DNA of 64,000 nucleotides, taken from JAJYIW01 sp963781665 (GTDB taxonomy: Bacteria > Chloroflexota > Anaerolineae > Anaerolineales > Anaerolineaceae). The notes under the pieces were generated by a model that ran no database searches, had not been told where the DNA came from, and saw only the letters and a program-made list of their open reading frames with translations. Position numbers and translations under genes: made by a program. Each line of letters begins with the position of its first letter. Position 1 is the first letter of the stretch. The stretch is taken from contig CAWAGA010000002.1 of the NCBI GenBank assembly GCA_963781665.1, positions 4,340,001 to 4,404,000 on the forward strand, given 5' to 3'. Positions 17,085 to 25,993 of the stretch are shown here, one piece after another.

Positions 17085-18806
17085 GTGTATATGGAATCCA
17101 TAACAGATATCAGCATCACCGACATTCCCAATCCCAGAGTTGAAATCTACCTTCCTGATGGCCGCATTTTATCAGGACCTAGATATGCGCCGGTGGGCGC
17201 GTTCTTGAGAAAATTACCTGAATGGGAAAATCCTCCCATAATCGGCGCAGTGGTCAATGGAGACTTACGGGAATTGACTTTTCCCATTGAGATTGACATG
17301 AAGGTGCGGCCGGTCACCATGGCGGATTCGGATGGCGCTAGAATTTACCGGCGATCGATCACCTTCCTCCTTGAAGCAGCTTTTGAAGACCTTTTTCCCA
17401 AGGCCGATTTAACTATCGACCACTCAGTTTCTTCTGGCGGATTCTTCTGTCAGGTTCTCGGACGGCCACCGCTAACAAAAGATGAGTTGGTCAGATTAGA
17501 AACTCACATGAAGGCGCTAATTACTGCTGATTTGCCTTTTGAGCGGACGCAGGTTCCATTATCCGAGGCAATTTCATATTTTCAAAGTAAAGGCCATAGT
17601 GATAAAGTCCGATTGCTGGCATATCGCCAGAAAGACAACCTGGTTTTATATAAGCTCCAGGGGCACGAAGATTATTACCACGGGTATATGGTGCCCTCCA
17701 CCGGCTACCTGAAATGGTTCGGGCTGATGCAGATGGGCGAAGGTTTCGTTCTCAGGTATCCTCGGCGCCATTCTCCGACAGCACTATTACCCATGCCCGA
17801 GTACCCCCAGTTATTAAGCGCTTTTCGCCAATATGGCGATTGGCTTGACCATCTGGGGATCAGCAGCGTAGGCGCGTTAAATGATGCCATCCGCGGGAAC
17901 CGCATCCAGGAGATAATTCTGGTTTCTGAAGCATTACACGAACAACAAGTGTCCAATATTGCCGAGCAAATCGCAGCTCGGCGTAATCAAATCAGGGTGG
18001 TGTTGATTTCTGGGCCGTCTTCCTCAGGTAAGACAACTTTCTCAAGGCGATTGGTCGTTCAATTATTAGCTTCGGGAATCTCACCTTTTGCTTTGGAGAT
18101 GGACAATTATTTTGTCGAAAGAGAAAAAACCCCGATTGGTGAAAATGGACAGCTTGACTATGAGTCTATAGATGCCCTGGATAGGCCTAAGTTGAACGCC
18201 GATTTGAAAAATATTACTTCTGGACTAAAGGTGCAATTACCACATTACGATTTTGTGACCGGGCGGTCTGAGCCAGGTGATATTGTTCAGTTAGGATCAG
18301 ATCAAATCGTCATTTTGGAAGGAATCCATGGCTTAAATCCCGATTTGATTCCTTCTTTCCCAAAAGAGCAAACCTTTAGGATCTACGTGTCTTGCCTCAC
18401 CCAACTAAACCTGGATAAACACAACCGGATTTCAACAACAGATACGCGAGAACTTCGGCGGATCGTACGAGACGCCCACGAACGCGGATATTCTGCTCAG
18501 CAAACCATTCAACGGTGGGATTCTGTTCGGCGCGGAGAAAAACGGCACATATTTCCTTTTCAGGAAAATGCCGACGTGATGTTTAACTCTGCCTTGGTTT
18601 ATGAGCTTTCAGCACTCAAACCCGTCGTAGAGCCTTTGCTTCGGCAGGTCCCCTATGGCACGCAAGAATATATTGAAGCTAAACGTCTTTTAGCTTTTTT
18701 GGACTGGTTCTTACCTGTCGACGCTGGATTGATCCCCGATAATTCGATCCTGCGTGAATTTGTAGGCGGATCGATCCTGCGTAATTTTAAAATCTGGCAG
18801 GGTTAA
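17085..18806 (+). CDS. Uridine kinase-like P-loop kinase with N-terminal TGS and ThrRS-like domains
   Basis: 573 residues in three parts. Residues about 18-75 form a TGS domain (EIYLPDGRILSGPRY). Residues about 90-190 resemble the second additional (editing-like) domain of threonyl-tRNA synthetase (DHSVSSGGFF). A uridine kinase/phosphoribulokinase domain fills the C-terminal half, with P-loop GPSSSGKTTFSRR near residue 308, then LEMDNYF and ILEGIHGLNP. This composite architecture is a known but poorly characterised bacterial family; the true substrate is unproven. The frame starts at GTG, nine bases after AAGGTG; an ATG two codons later is also possible. Its TAA overlaps the convergent aminotransferase stop. 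Confidence 0.85.
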   Translation: MYMESITDISITDIPNPRVEIYLPDGRILSGPRYAPVGAFLRKLPEWENPPIIGAVVNGDLRELTFPIEIDMKVRPVTMADSDGARIYRRSITFLLEAAFEDLFPKADLTIDHSVSSGGFFCQVLGRPPLTKDELVRLETHMKALITADLPFERTQVPLSEAISYFQSKGHSDKVRLLAYRQKDNLVLYKLQGHEDYYHGYMVPSTGYLKWFGLMQMGEGFVLRYPRRHSPTALLPMPEYPQLLSAFRQYGDWLDHLGISSVGALNDAIRGNRIQEIILVSEALHEQQVSNIAEQIAARRNQIRVVLISGPSSSGKTTFSRRLVVQLLASGISPFALEMDNYFVEREKTPIGENGQLDYESIDALDRPKLNADLKNITSGLKVQLPHYDFVTGRSEPGDIVQLGSDQIVILEGIHGLNPDLIPSFPKEQTFRIYVSCLTQLNLDKHNRISTTDTRELRRIVRDAHERGYSAQQTIQRWDSVRRGEKRHIFPFQENADVMFNSALVYELSALKPVVEPLLRQVPYGTQEYIEAKRLLAFLDWFLPVDAGLIPDNSILREFVGGSILRNFKIWQG

Positions 18807-20056
18807 ACAGGCTGCTTCAGGTTGGAAGTAATGACGTCTTCAAAAACTCCAGCTAACCTGGCGATACCTTCTTCAATCACATCGGGTTTGCAGTACGAGA
18901 AATTTAACCGTATCGTATTTAAGCCAGTATCCGGTCTGGGGTGAAATGAACGACCTGGTACGAAGGCTACTTTTCTGGCTACAGCTATCGGGAAAATCTC
19001 CTCCGTATTGAAGTCTTCGGGAAGTGTGACCCAAAGGAAAAGACCACCTTGAGGATGGGTCCACCTGACACCGGATGGCATGTATTTCTCCAAAGCTGCT
19101 AACATAGCATCGCGCCGCTCTGAATATGTTTCGCAAATATGGTAGATGTGATGGTCCAGGAAACCACCTTTCCCCACTTCGTGGGTGACGACCTGATTGA
19201 AAGTTGCTGTATGTAAATCCGCTCCTTGTTTCGCAAGCACCAGCTTGCGGATAACCTCGGGAGGGGCGATAACCCACCCTAGGCGCAGGCCGGGAGCTAA
19301 TATTTTTGAAAAGGTGCTGAGATAAATGACATTGCCGCGATAGCAGGCATCGTGGTTAGCTCTGAGATGACCATCCAGCACAACAACAGATGATAAGTGC
19401 TCCCCTTCATACCTCAATTGACCGTATGGATCATCTTCGATGATGGGTATGCCAAATCGATCGGCCATTTCGACCAGTTTCTTGCGGCGTTCAAGCGACA
19501 GTGTAACCCCTGTCGGGTTTTGGAAATTGGGTAACACGTAAATGAATTTAGGGCCGATGCGGAGAGCTTCTTCCAGCGCGTCAGTATCCATCCCATCATC
19601 ATCTGATGGCACCGTAACGTATTCGGCGCCATATGCATTCCAGGCTTGAAGGGCGCCCATATAAGTTGGAGATTCAACTAAAATGCGGTCACCCCTATTA
19701 ATAAAGATTTTACCTAATAAATCAAGCGCTTGTTGAGACCCAGAAGTGATTAATATATTATCTGGATTTACCTCGATGCCAAATCTGGCTGTGTGACGGG
19801 CGATCATTTCTCTTAACGGTAAATAACCTTCTGATGAGCCATATTGGAGGGATAACGGGCCCAATGACCCGGTTTGTGTGAGCACTCGAGAGCAGGCTTG
19901 TTCGATCTCTCGGTAGGGGAAAACATCTGGTGCAGGCAAACCACCAGCAAAAGAAATCACATCGGGCTGTTCGACAAGCTTAAGGAGCTCCCTGATCGCC
20001 GAACTGCTCATTTTTTGGGTTCGTTGTGCATAACGATAGTCCCATGGTGTATTCAT
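18803..20056 (-). CDS. PLP-dependent aminotransferase class I/II (LysN/MocR-like group)
   Basis: A 417-residue fold-type I aminotransferase, closest in look to 2-aminoadipate/aromatic transaminases of the LysN-KAT II group. Visible are SFAGGLPAPDVFP at the N-terminus, ITSGSQQALDLLGK, VLPNFQNPTGVTLS, the IEDDPYGQLRYEG cofactor loop, and STFSKILAPGLRLGW, which carries the Schiff-base lysine. The substrate could be an aromatic or branched amino acid or aminoadipate. GGAGGTTGA stands before the ATG. Convergent with the kinase gene, the two stops sharing bases. Confidence 0.9.
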   Translation of the reverse strand: MNTPWDYRYAQRTQKMSSSAIRELLKLVEQPDVISFAGGLPAPDVFPYREIEQACSRVLTQTGSLGPLSLQYGSSEGYLPLREMIARHTARFGIEVNPDNILITSGSQQALDLLGKIFINRGDRILVESPTYMGALQAWNAYGAEYVTVPSDDDGMDTDALEEALRIGPKFIYVLPNFQNPTGVTLSLERRKKLVEMADRFGIPIIEDDPYGQLRYEGEHLSSVVVLDGHLRANHDACYRGNVIYLSTFSKILAPGLRLGWVIAPPEVIRKLVLAKQGADLHTATFNQVVTHEVGKGGFLDHHIYHICETYSERRDAMLAALEKYMPSGVRWTHPQGGLFLWVTLPEDFNTEEIFPIAVARKVAFVPGRSFHPRPDTGLNTIRLNFSYCKPDVIEEGIARLAGVFEDVITSNLKQPV

Positions 20057-20099
20057 TCAACCTCCAATAAAACAAGATTTTAAAATTTATGTATTAGAC

Positions 20100-20130
20100 A
20101 AATTTGCGGATGCAACGCATCCGCAAATTT
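20100..20130 (-). terminator. Terminator-like hairpin after the GlyA-GcvT gene
   Basis: Perfect 14-bp inverted repeat: AAATTTGCGGATGC (20100-20113) and GCATCCGCAAATTT (20117-20130), with a three-base loop. It sits 17 bases past the fusion-gene stop and before the aminotransferase start. The AT-rich outer stem ends in a short T run on the minus strand. Confidence 0.7.
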
Positions 20131-20146
20131 GAATTCTTCACTGACT

Positions 20147-21128
20147 TTACTTTGGGAACCGGCTGATGATAACAGCCGGTACAGGTAGTGTGAGGCGATC
20201 GCCCAAGTTCAGGTCGATTGGATTTTTTCCGACCGAGCGGGGTGAGCCTTGATAAATCATGATATTAGTGCCTTCAACCGCGAGTTTCTTTTCGATATAA
20301 ACTTGCCCGGTCAGGTATCCTTCGCTGTCGATAGCGCAGCTGGTCACTTTACCGACCATCTGACCTTTCTTATCGAGGACAGGATCACCTAGATGAGCCA
20401 TTCGCACACCTTTCTCGGCAAACCGGAAGCGGGCAACCACGCTGGTTCTGGCTGCTTCCCTTTCGATGTAAGTTTGCCTACCGATGAACCAGGGCTTATA
20501 CACCTTGACATATGATCCGAAGCCGGCTTCTGAAACACCCAGGTTGAGCTCGCCGCCCATTTCGTGACCATAAAGCGGGAGGCCGGCTTCAGTCCTTAGT
20601 GAATCGCGAGCGCCTAATCCACAGGGTTTCATGCCGAGTGGGGTCCCAACTGCCAATAGAGCATTCCAAAGAGTTGTAGCCTGGTCGGGATGGACAAACA
20701 ACTCAAAGGCCATTTTCTCGCCGGTGTATCCGGTGCGGGAAACCACGAGGTCGAAATCGCCGATTATCGCCTCGCACAACTCTGTGCGTTTAAGCGCAGT
20801 GACCTTCTTGCGTGTTTTTGCATCACATCCAAGACCCAGTAATATATCCCGTGAACGTGGGCCTTGCAGGGCAATGTCGACCCGCTGGTCTTGACCTTCG
20901 TTTTTGTCACGCAAATTTCGCAGGATTACATTTTTACCAAATGCCTGAACCCAAGGCCGAATGGTATCGACCATGACTTTACCTTCACGAACCAAATTCA
21001 GCCAGGCCCAATCCTTGTCGTCATTAGAGGCATTCACGACGATCAAGAAAGCATTCTCCGACCGGCGGTATACGATAGAATCGTCGATCACGTTTGCATC
21101 TGGATCAAGGAAATGGGTGTAGCAGGAC
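20147..21128 (-). CDS. gcvT: C-terminal part of the GcvT domain of the GlyA-GcvT fusion (second frame)
   Basis: This frame continues the aminomethyltransferase begun in the upstream frame. From SCYTHFLDPDANVIDDSIVYRR onward it matches GcvT: VVNASNDDKDWAWL, the ALQGPRSRDILLGL segment, RTGYTGEKMAFELFVHP and GLGARDSLRTEAGLPLYGHE are all family motifs, and the C-terminal barrel ends normally. An open frame extends back to 21349, but those residues are out of frame with the family. Reading through requires removal of one base around 21128-21130 (GGTGAAGTCC to GGTGAGTCC). GcvT uses tetrahydrofolate to release ammonia from the aminomethyl-lipoyl intermediate and yields methylene-THF. Confidence 0.85.
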
Positions 21129-23270
21129 TTCACCGGATTGAAGGCTGCAGATATCATTACCACAGACGCTATCGAGGAAAACCCCTGCATCGGGTCCCTC
21201 AGCCTGGTAGACACCCATGTGCGATACATCGAAAAGGCCCGCTGCCTGCCGGGTAGCAAGGTGTTCTTCGACGACCGAGGAATACCAAACAGGCATCTCC
21301 CAGCCCGCAAATGGTACCATTTTCGCTCCCAGGCGCCGGTGGGTTTCATGCAGAGTGGTTTTTTGTAAAGGTTTCTCGATCTCTATCCAGCTAAATTTCC
21401 GGCACGGTTCTTCGGTTTGGGCTTGAATACCCACATAATAAGGTTTTATGCTGGAGATAGATTTACCTTCGGGTTTTATATCCGGAGCATGTTCGGATTC
21501 GGCAACAATAATTGGTCCAGGGATGCGGCGGGTGACGTCCCCATCAAAACCGATATACCCATCCGACATATCCCGCAACCAGGTTGCCACTAATCCAGCT
21601 TTGCCGGCGGGTACGCTCAAACGGAAGGTTGAGGGTGAAACACAGGTTATTATGCCCTTAACCTTGTTTCCAGAACAATCGACGCTCGTTGCCTGGCTTT
21701 GACCGGCTTTTAAATTCTCGACCGCGCTCGAAAAAACGTAATTTGTAAATTGGCGAATATTTCGACCGGAAAGCTCCAGGCATGACATCGAATCTTTTTG
21801 TTTGAAGGTATCATCAAGATAATAGAAGTGCGGATAGCCGTGCGAACTATGTTGGTTATCTGCCGGCAGCGCACGGACCATCTCTCTCACCTTTAGGCGA
21901 GCATCTTCTAATGCCGCGAAGTCAACCTTGGCTCTTTGAGCCAGTCCCTTGGCGGTTTCTACCTCGTAAGGAGTGGTTGCCTTCATCAAATCAGCAATAA
22001 TATCGGCAACTCTTATGAAATCACCTTCTTTAAAACCGCGCTGGGTGAGCCAGGGGGTCCCCATGCGAATGCCGGATGCTTTGGCTGACGTTTTATCGCC
22101 TGGGATGGTATTGCGGTTTACGACGAGTCCAGCGATATCGAGGATGCGAGCAGCCTGGTCGCCAGAGAGCGTGACATTTTCTGACGAAACGATCGATTTA
22201 CAATCGAGGTTCATCATATGGGTATCAGTACCGGCGAATGGAATGTGAAACCCACGTTTTTTTAATTGTCCGGTGAAAACGCTACAATTTTTGAGGATCT
22301 GGCTTTGTAGGTCTTTAAAGCGCTCACTCCTGGCAAGTTTAAAGGCGAGCGCCATCGCCGCAAATACATTGACATGCGGGCCTCCTTGTTCGCCAGGAAA
22401 AACGGCGCGGTCTAATTTCCTGCCAAGCGCAGAATCGTTGGTAACGATGCACGCTCCACGTGGACCGCAGAATGTTTTATGGGTTGTGAAGGTTACGACG
22501 TGAGCGTGTCCGATGGGAGAGGCGATCACTCCGCTGGCTACCAGCCCGGCTAAATGAGAGATATCCGCCACCAGGCTCGCACCGACTGCATCAGCAATTT
22601 GGCGAAAACGAGCCCAATCCGGCACCCAGGGATAAGACGAAAAACCTGCAATAATGATCTTTGGCTTTTCAGATCTGGCGATCGCCTCAACTTCATCGTA
22701 ATCAATTTTTTCAGTTACTGGCGAAACGCCATAATGGACGGCATTGTAGAGTTTTCCGGAACGGTTCACCGAAGAGCCGTGGGTCAGGTGACCTCCGTGG
22801 AGCAAGTTCATGCCCATGATGGTATCGCCAGGATTCAATAGGCCTGTGTAAACGGCGTTATTGGCAGGTGCTCCTGATAAAGGTTGAACATTGACATGAA
22901 GATCTTCAACGGGAATTCCGTTACCTGCGAAAAGCTCGGCACACCGTCTCCGAGCTAATGCTTCAACGATATCGGCATATTCGACACCTTTATAATAACG
23001 AGGATCGCTATAGCGGCGAAAATATGTCAACCGATCCGGGTAATTTAAAATCTCGGCTTCGCTCAACGAGCGAGTATCCTCATCAGGATACCCTTCAGCG
23101 TAAATATTATGAAAAGCTGATCCTAATGCTTCCCGAACAGCCATTGGGGCGGCGCTTTCACTCGGGATTAGGATCAGCTTACGGTATTGGCGTTCCGATT
23201 CCAGTTGGGCAAGTTCATAAACCTCAGGATCCAACTCCGCCAGCGTGCCTCGAAAGATAAAATCACTCAT
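21105..23270 (-). CDS. glyA: Serine hydroxymethyltransferase fused to the start of aminomethyltransferase GcvT
   Basis: The first about 480 residues are serine hydroxymethyltransferase: LIPSESAAP, YAEGYPDEDTR, VQPLSGAPANNAVY, and THKTFCGPRGACIV with the PLP lysine near residue 262. About 150 residues without a clear domain follow. From about residue 640 the chain is GcvT (HRRLGAKMVPFAGWEMPVW, GLFDVSHMG). The frame then stops after GEVLLHPFP, and the rest of GcvT continues in another frame. Corrected, the fusion would be about 1040 residues. GlyA and GcvT both produce methylenetetrahydrofolate, so the fusion joins the serine and glycine branches of one-carbon metabolism. AAGGAGATTGA precedes the ATG. 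Confidence 0.88.
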   Translation of the reverse strand: MSDFIFRGTLAELDPEVYELAQLESERQYRKLILIPSESAAPMAVREALGSAFHNIYAEGYPDEDTRSLSEAEILNYPDRLTYFRRYSDPRYYKGVEYADIVEALARRRCAELFAGNGIPVEDLHVNVQPLSGAPANNAVYTGLLNPGDTIMGMNLLHGGHLTHGSSVNRSGKLYNAVHYGVSPVTEKIDYDEVEAIARSEKPKIIIAGFSSYPWVPDWARFRQIADAVGASLVADISHLAGLVASGVIASPIGHAHVVTFTTHKTFCGPRGACIVTNDSALGRKLDRAVFPGEQGGPHVNVFAAMALAFKLARSERFKDLQSQILKNCSVFTGQLKKRGFHIPFAGTDTHMMNLDCKSIVSSENVTLSGDQAARILDIAGLVVNRNTIPGDKTSAKASGIRMGTPWLTQRGFKEGDFIRVADIIADLMKATTPYEVETAKGLAQRAKVDFAALEDARLKVREMVRALPADNQHSSHGYPHFYYLDDTFKQKDSMSCLELSGRNIRQFTNYVFSSAVENLKAGQSQATSVDCSGNKVKGIITCVSPSTFRLSVPAGKAGLVATWLRDMSDGYIGFDGDVTRRIPGPIIVAESEHAPDIKPEGKSISSIKPYYVGIQAQTEEPCRKFSWIEIEKPLQKTTLHETHRRLGAKMVPFAGWEMPVWYSSVVEEHLATRQAAGLFDVSHMGVYQAEGPDAGVFLDSVCGNDICSLQSGEVLLHPFP

Positions 23271-23358
23271 TCAATCTCCTTGCTGGTTACCGGTCAGAAA
23301 TATTCAAATGTTCCTATGCCGGCTATCGTGAATTCTCGAACTTTCACTACTAATTTCT

Positions 23359-23387
23359 ATTTTAGTCCTTGCTGATGTTTGGGTCAA
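23359..23387 (-). promoter_or_regulatory. Probable promoter of the GlyA-GcvT gene
   Basis: Minus-strand TTGACC (23382-23387), 17 bases, TAAAAT (23359-23364). Start of transcription near 23352 would leave an 80-base leader. No glycine riboswitch pattern is apparent in it. Confidence 0.6.
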
Positions 23388-23559
23388 GCCAACTGGTCAA
23401 TTGTTAGACAATTTTCATGTATCCACCTGGGCTGGAAATGACTCACTTTATTTACCATTCGCGTAGAAAACTACTTTTCCGCTATAATTCATAAAATTGA
23501 AAAAACAACGTTTTCAAATTAATTACCTGTGAGGAATATCAAAAAAGCGTCGTGAAGGT

Positions 23560-23772
23560 ATGGCGAACCGCAATACTCCTGAAAATTTGCACTTTGCTCC
23601 ACTGATCTCTGACCGTTGGCCGGATGTTGAAACTCTGTTTGGCCCCAAAGGTGCTTGTTGTGGGTGCTGGTGTATGTATTATACAGGTTTGATGTCTTCT
23701 TATTCCCAGGTGGGGTTTATCGAGGTTCTTCGCAGATCCCCAACCCGCCCTATCATGCGTTATTATTTGTAA
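23560..23772 (+). pseudogene. Truncated GNAT-type N-acetyltransferase remnant
   Basis: 70 residues. The N-terminus (FAPLISDRWPDVETLFGPKGACCGCWCMYY) matches the start of a GNAT subfamily that has FGPkGAcGGCWCMyWR. Full members run to about 180 residues. Here the sequence leaves the family pattern right after CMYY and stops, with no acetyl-CoA-binding Q/RxxGxG/A motif. A ribosome binding site (GAAGG) precedes the ATG. It is most likely the 5' stump of a decayed or deleted gene, although a short real peptide cannot be ruled out. Confidence 0.5.
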
Positions 23773-23829
23773 AGTAACGTAACAAAATAACCGGGGTTAG
23801 ATTAAGTGACCCGTTGATGAGGAAACATT

Positions 23830-24351
23830 GTGCCAGAGCCTGGCGATGAAGAAACACTCGTTTTAGCAGCTAAAGGGGATCCGGAAGCATTCGGCGTCAT
23901 TTACGAGAAATATGTGAACCGGATTTACAACTATATATACTATCGCACAGGTAATTCGTTTGATGCTGAAGACTTGACTGCCAGGGTGTTCTACCGGGCG
24001 ATCAATCATATTGGCAACTATCGGAATATGGGCGTTCCATTTTCGGCCTGGTTATATCGAATTGCTCATAACCTGGTAGCAAATTGGCACCGCGATAACA
24101 ATCGACGGCAGGAAGTCCCTCTTGAGGACATTAACCTCCTGCCTCATAAAGGGTCAGCGCCTGAAACAACTCTTGTCCACAACCAAGAAGTCGAGGGTTT
24201 ACTATCAAAAATTCGATCGTTGAGCGATGATCGCCAGCAACTGATTATCCTCAAGTTTGTAGAAGGTTTATCAAATTCGGATATTGGGATCATTATGGGC
24301 AGGAGTGAAGGCGCGGTTAAAGTTTTTACCACCGCACATTGCTTGAACTGA
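23830..24351 (+). CDS. ECF-type RNA polymerase sigma factor, C-terminus frameshifted
   Basis: A sigma-70 family ECF factor. Region 2 is clear (FGVIYEKYVNRIYNYIYYRTG, DAEDLTARVFYRAI, PFSAWLYRIAHNL) and region 4 begins with LSDDRQQLIILKFVEGLSNSDIGIIMGRSEGAVK. After AVK the frame departs into FTTAHCLN and stops. With one more T in the run at 24323-24327 the sequence would continue FYHRTLLELRD and end at 24383, which fits the family's last helix. The start is a GTG after GATGAGGAAACATT. The small membrane protein gene downstream may be its partner. Confidence 0.85.
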   Translation: MPEPGDEETLVLAAKGDPEAFGVIYEKYVNRIYNYIYYRTGNSFDAEDLTARVFYRAINHIGNYRNMGVPFSAWLYRIAHNLVANWHRDNNRRQEVPLEDINLLPHKGSAPETTLVHNQEVEGLLSKIRSLSDDRQQLIILKFVEGLSNSDIGIIMGRSEGAVKVFTTAHCLN

Positions 24352-24426
24352 GAGATGGATATGGATCGATTGAAAACGAGTGAAAGAAACTCAAGCACAC
24401 ATGAAATTGGATTGGAGGACTAAAAG

Positions 24427-24729
24427 ATGAGAGTATCGAAAACACAACCTGATAAATTATTGCTCTCGCTGGAGGGTCATTTACAGACCTCTCTTCATCC
24501 TGTTTCTCCTGACCCGCAATTCATCAACTTATTGAAAAAGAGATTGGTGACGACCAATCCAATCATTCTTGAAAAAGAAACAAGCGCAATCAGCATGCTT
24601 CTGATTGCTTTCGGATTACTGACCGGGGTTACAGTTCTTTTATTAGGATGGCGTGCAGTGATCTTGCTGCTTGCCGGGATTGGGGTTTTAGTCAACCGGC
24701 AGAAAAAGGGTAATAAATCTTCCGGTTGA
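24427..24729 (+). CDS. Small membrane protein downstream of the ECF sigma factor
   Basis: 100 residues with a soluble N-terminus (about 1-52) and two hydrophobic helices (about 55-72 and 75-90) ending in a basic tail (NRQKKGNKSSG). The placement directly after an ECF sigma gene, with GGAGGACTAAAAG as ribosome site, suggests a membrane anti-sigma factor. However, it has no ASD zinc-binding HxxxCxxC motif, so this is only a positional inference. I do not recognise the family. Confidence 0.6.
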   Translation: MRVSKTQPDKLLLSLEGHLQTSLHPVSPDPQFINLLKKRLVTTNPIILEKETSAISMLLIAFGLLTGVTVLLLGWRAVILLLAGIGVLVNRQKKGNKSSG

Positions 24730-24732
24730 TCT

Positions 24733-25002
24733 TCATGGGCTAATTTTTATAAATTCGTTACACTTGTTTGCGAGGACGGCCTCTGAGGGTTCAACCAACA
24801 TACTGCTGTCGGGGAAAATGATCGTAGGAACACTGCGGTATCCATGGTTGACTTTTTCGACAAAGGCTCGCGCCTCCCTATCTCTATCGATATCAATAAA
24901 TCGATAAGGGATTTCTTTCTTGTCCAGGTATGCTTTTGCCCGGCGGGTATCACCACACCAGAGCGTCCCATACATTACAATTTCGCCTTCTTTCAATTCC
25001 AT
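24733..25002 (-). CDS. Glutaredoxin/mycoredoxin-like protein with CGDT active site
   Basis: An 89-residue thioredoxin-fold protein. The active-site loop is LWCGDTRRAKAYL, a one-cysteine Cys-x-x-Thr version where most mycoredoxin-like proteins have Cys-x-x-Cys. The cis-Pro loop is SVPTIIFPD, and the strand-helix order YGTLWC...RFIDIDRDREA fits the family. Monothiol action on mixed disulfides with low-molecular thiols is likely. It is convergent with the small membrane protein gene, with three bases between the stops. Confidence 0.8.
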   Translation of the reverse strand: MELKEGEIVMYGTLWCGDTRRAKAYLDKKEIPYRFIDIDRDREARAFVEKVNHGYRSVPTIIFPDSSMLVEPSEAVLANKCNEFIKISP

Positions 25003-25075
25003 ACCTTAAATTTTTCCTTTAATTTTCCATTTAATTTTACCGCAATTGCGGAATTTCACACAAAAGCGGAAGACA

Positions 25076-25108
25076 AACAAAAAAGAGCGGGATAACTTTC
25101 ATCCCGCT
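25076..25108 (-). terminator. Rho-independent terminator
   Basis: AGCGGGAT (25086-25093) and ATCCCGCT (25101-25108) with a seven-base loop; on the minus strand a run of T residues follows. It ends the two-gene membrane protein transcript that stops at 25129. Confidence 0.85.
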
Positions 25109-25128
25109 TTTATTTATTTGGTAAAAAC

Positions 25129-25515
25129 TCATACAGGCAATTTGTCTAAATAATTCTTGACTTCCCCATCACTCAGAAATACCAGGTTTAGTATTCCGAC
25201 AACCAGGGAGATGAAAGCACCGGTAATGATTGCGACAATTTCAAGTATCGCAATCACCTGAATGTTGCCTGGATTCCTCACTGGATTTGCCAGCAGTTTG
25301 GTTGCCATGATGATCTCAAAAATGCCTAGAATCGATGGCAAGATGGTGAAAGGGCTGCATAACAATCCGATACCCAGCGTTCCGAGTACGATTGCACCCG
25401 TCAAACCCAGACCGTAAAGGATGTTCAGGATGCCGTTGACCAGCATCATGATCGAGATGGCCTGGAATTTACCAGGTTTTTCACCTGTCTGGGTAGAGTA
25501 CGGGGAAGATCCCAT
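25129..25515 (-). CDS. Four-helix membrane protein of unknown function
   Basis: 128 residues, almost entirely hydrophobic, with about four transmembrane helices (residues 20-45, 45-65, 66-80 and 90-115), a polar N-terminus (SSPYSTQTGEKPGK) and a short charged tail (SDGEVKNYLDKLPV). The tail motif resembles that of small membrane proteins encoded with DUF4870 genes. It lies 11 bases after the DUF4870 gene, so the two are co-transcribed. No function can be named. Confidence 0.65.
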   Translation of the reverse strand: MGSSPYSTQTGEKPGKFQAISIMMLVNGILNILYGLGLTGAIVLGTLGIGLLCSPFTILPSILGIFEIIMATKLLANPVRNPGNIQVIAILEIVAIITGAFISLVVGILNLVFLSDGEVKNYLDKLPV

Positions 25516-25526
25516 GCCTGATTAAA

Positions 25527-25868
25527 TTATGCCCAACCTTGGGTCTTGACAAAGTTTGTGATTACAGGAATGTTGACGTATTTTCCCTGATAAGCCTGAA
25601 TACCCCAATAAATTGAAACGAGCCAGCATAACGGGCCAACGCAAATTCCAATGATGAAGAAACTGGTGATAATTGTTACGATGGTGGAGACGACTGCCCA
25701 TGCCAAAGCTTGATAAGCATGCGCTTTGATAAATGGACGATCTTTCTTATCTTCCATCAATAGAACTACGATTGGGATAATAATCCAAATCACATATGAT
25801 AATAACGCCCATAATTTGTCGTCACTGGTTGCATCTGTGGATGTCATCGGATTCACTTGATTAGCCAT
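25527..25868 (-). CDS. DUF4870-type membrane protein
   Basis: 113 residues with three hydrophobic helices. The pattern DDKLWALLSYVIWIIIPIVVLL, then KKDRPFIKAHAYQALAW and a last helix with WGIQAYQGKYVNIPVITNFV is that of the DUF4870/Tic20-like small membrane proteins. Their function is unknown. AGGAGAATAAC precedes the ATG. First gene of a two-gene operon closed by a terminator. Confidence 0.8.
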   Translation of the reverse strand: MANQVNPMTSTDATSDDKLWALLSYVIWIIIPIVVLLMEDKKDRPFIKAHAYQALAWAVVSTIVTIITSFFIIGICVGPLCWLVSIYWGIQAYQGKYVNIPVITNFVKTQGWA

Positions 25869-25919
25869 GTTATTCTCCTTTAAACGCGATGAATTGAATA
25901 TGAGAAATGCTTAATGATC

Positions 25920-25947
25920 ATTTTACAGGTTTTTACTAAAAACGCAA
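25920..25947 (-). promoter_or_regulatory. Probable promoter of the DUF4870 operon
   Basis: Minus-strand TTGCGT (25942-25947), 16 bases, TAAAAT (25920-25925), about 50 bases before the gene and divergent from fmt. Confidence 0.45.
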
Positions 25948-25993
25948 GTGTATTTTACGTTTTGTCAAAAAGAGATGTGTTAAAATTTGTGGT

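Noticed and set aside
23271..23352. Glycine riboswitch in front of the GlyA-GcvT gene
   Set aside because: The leader is only about 80 bases and shows no tandem aptamer pattern.
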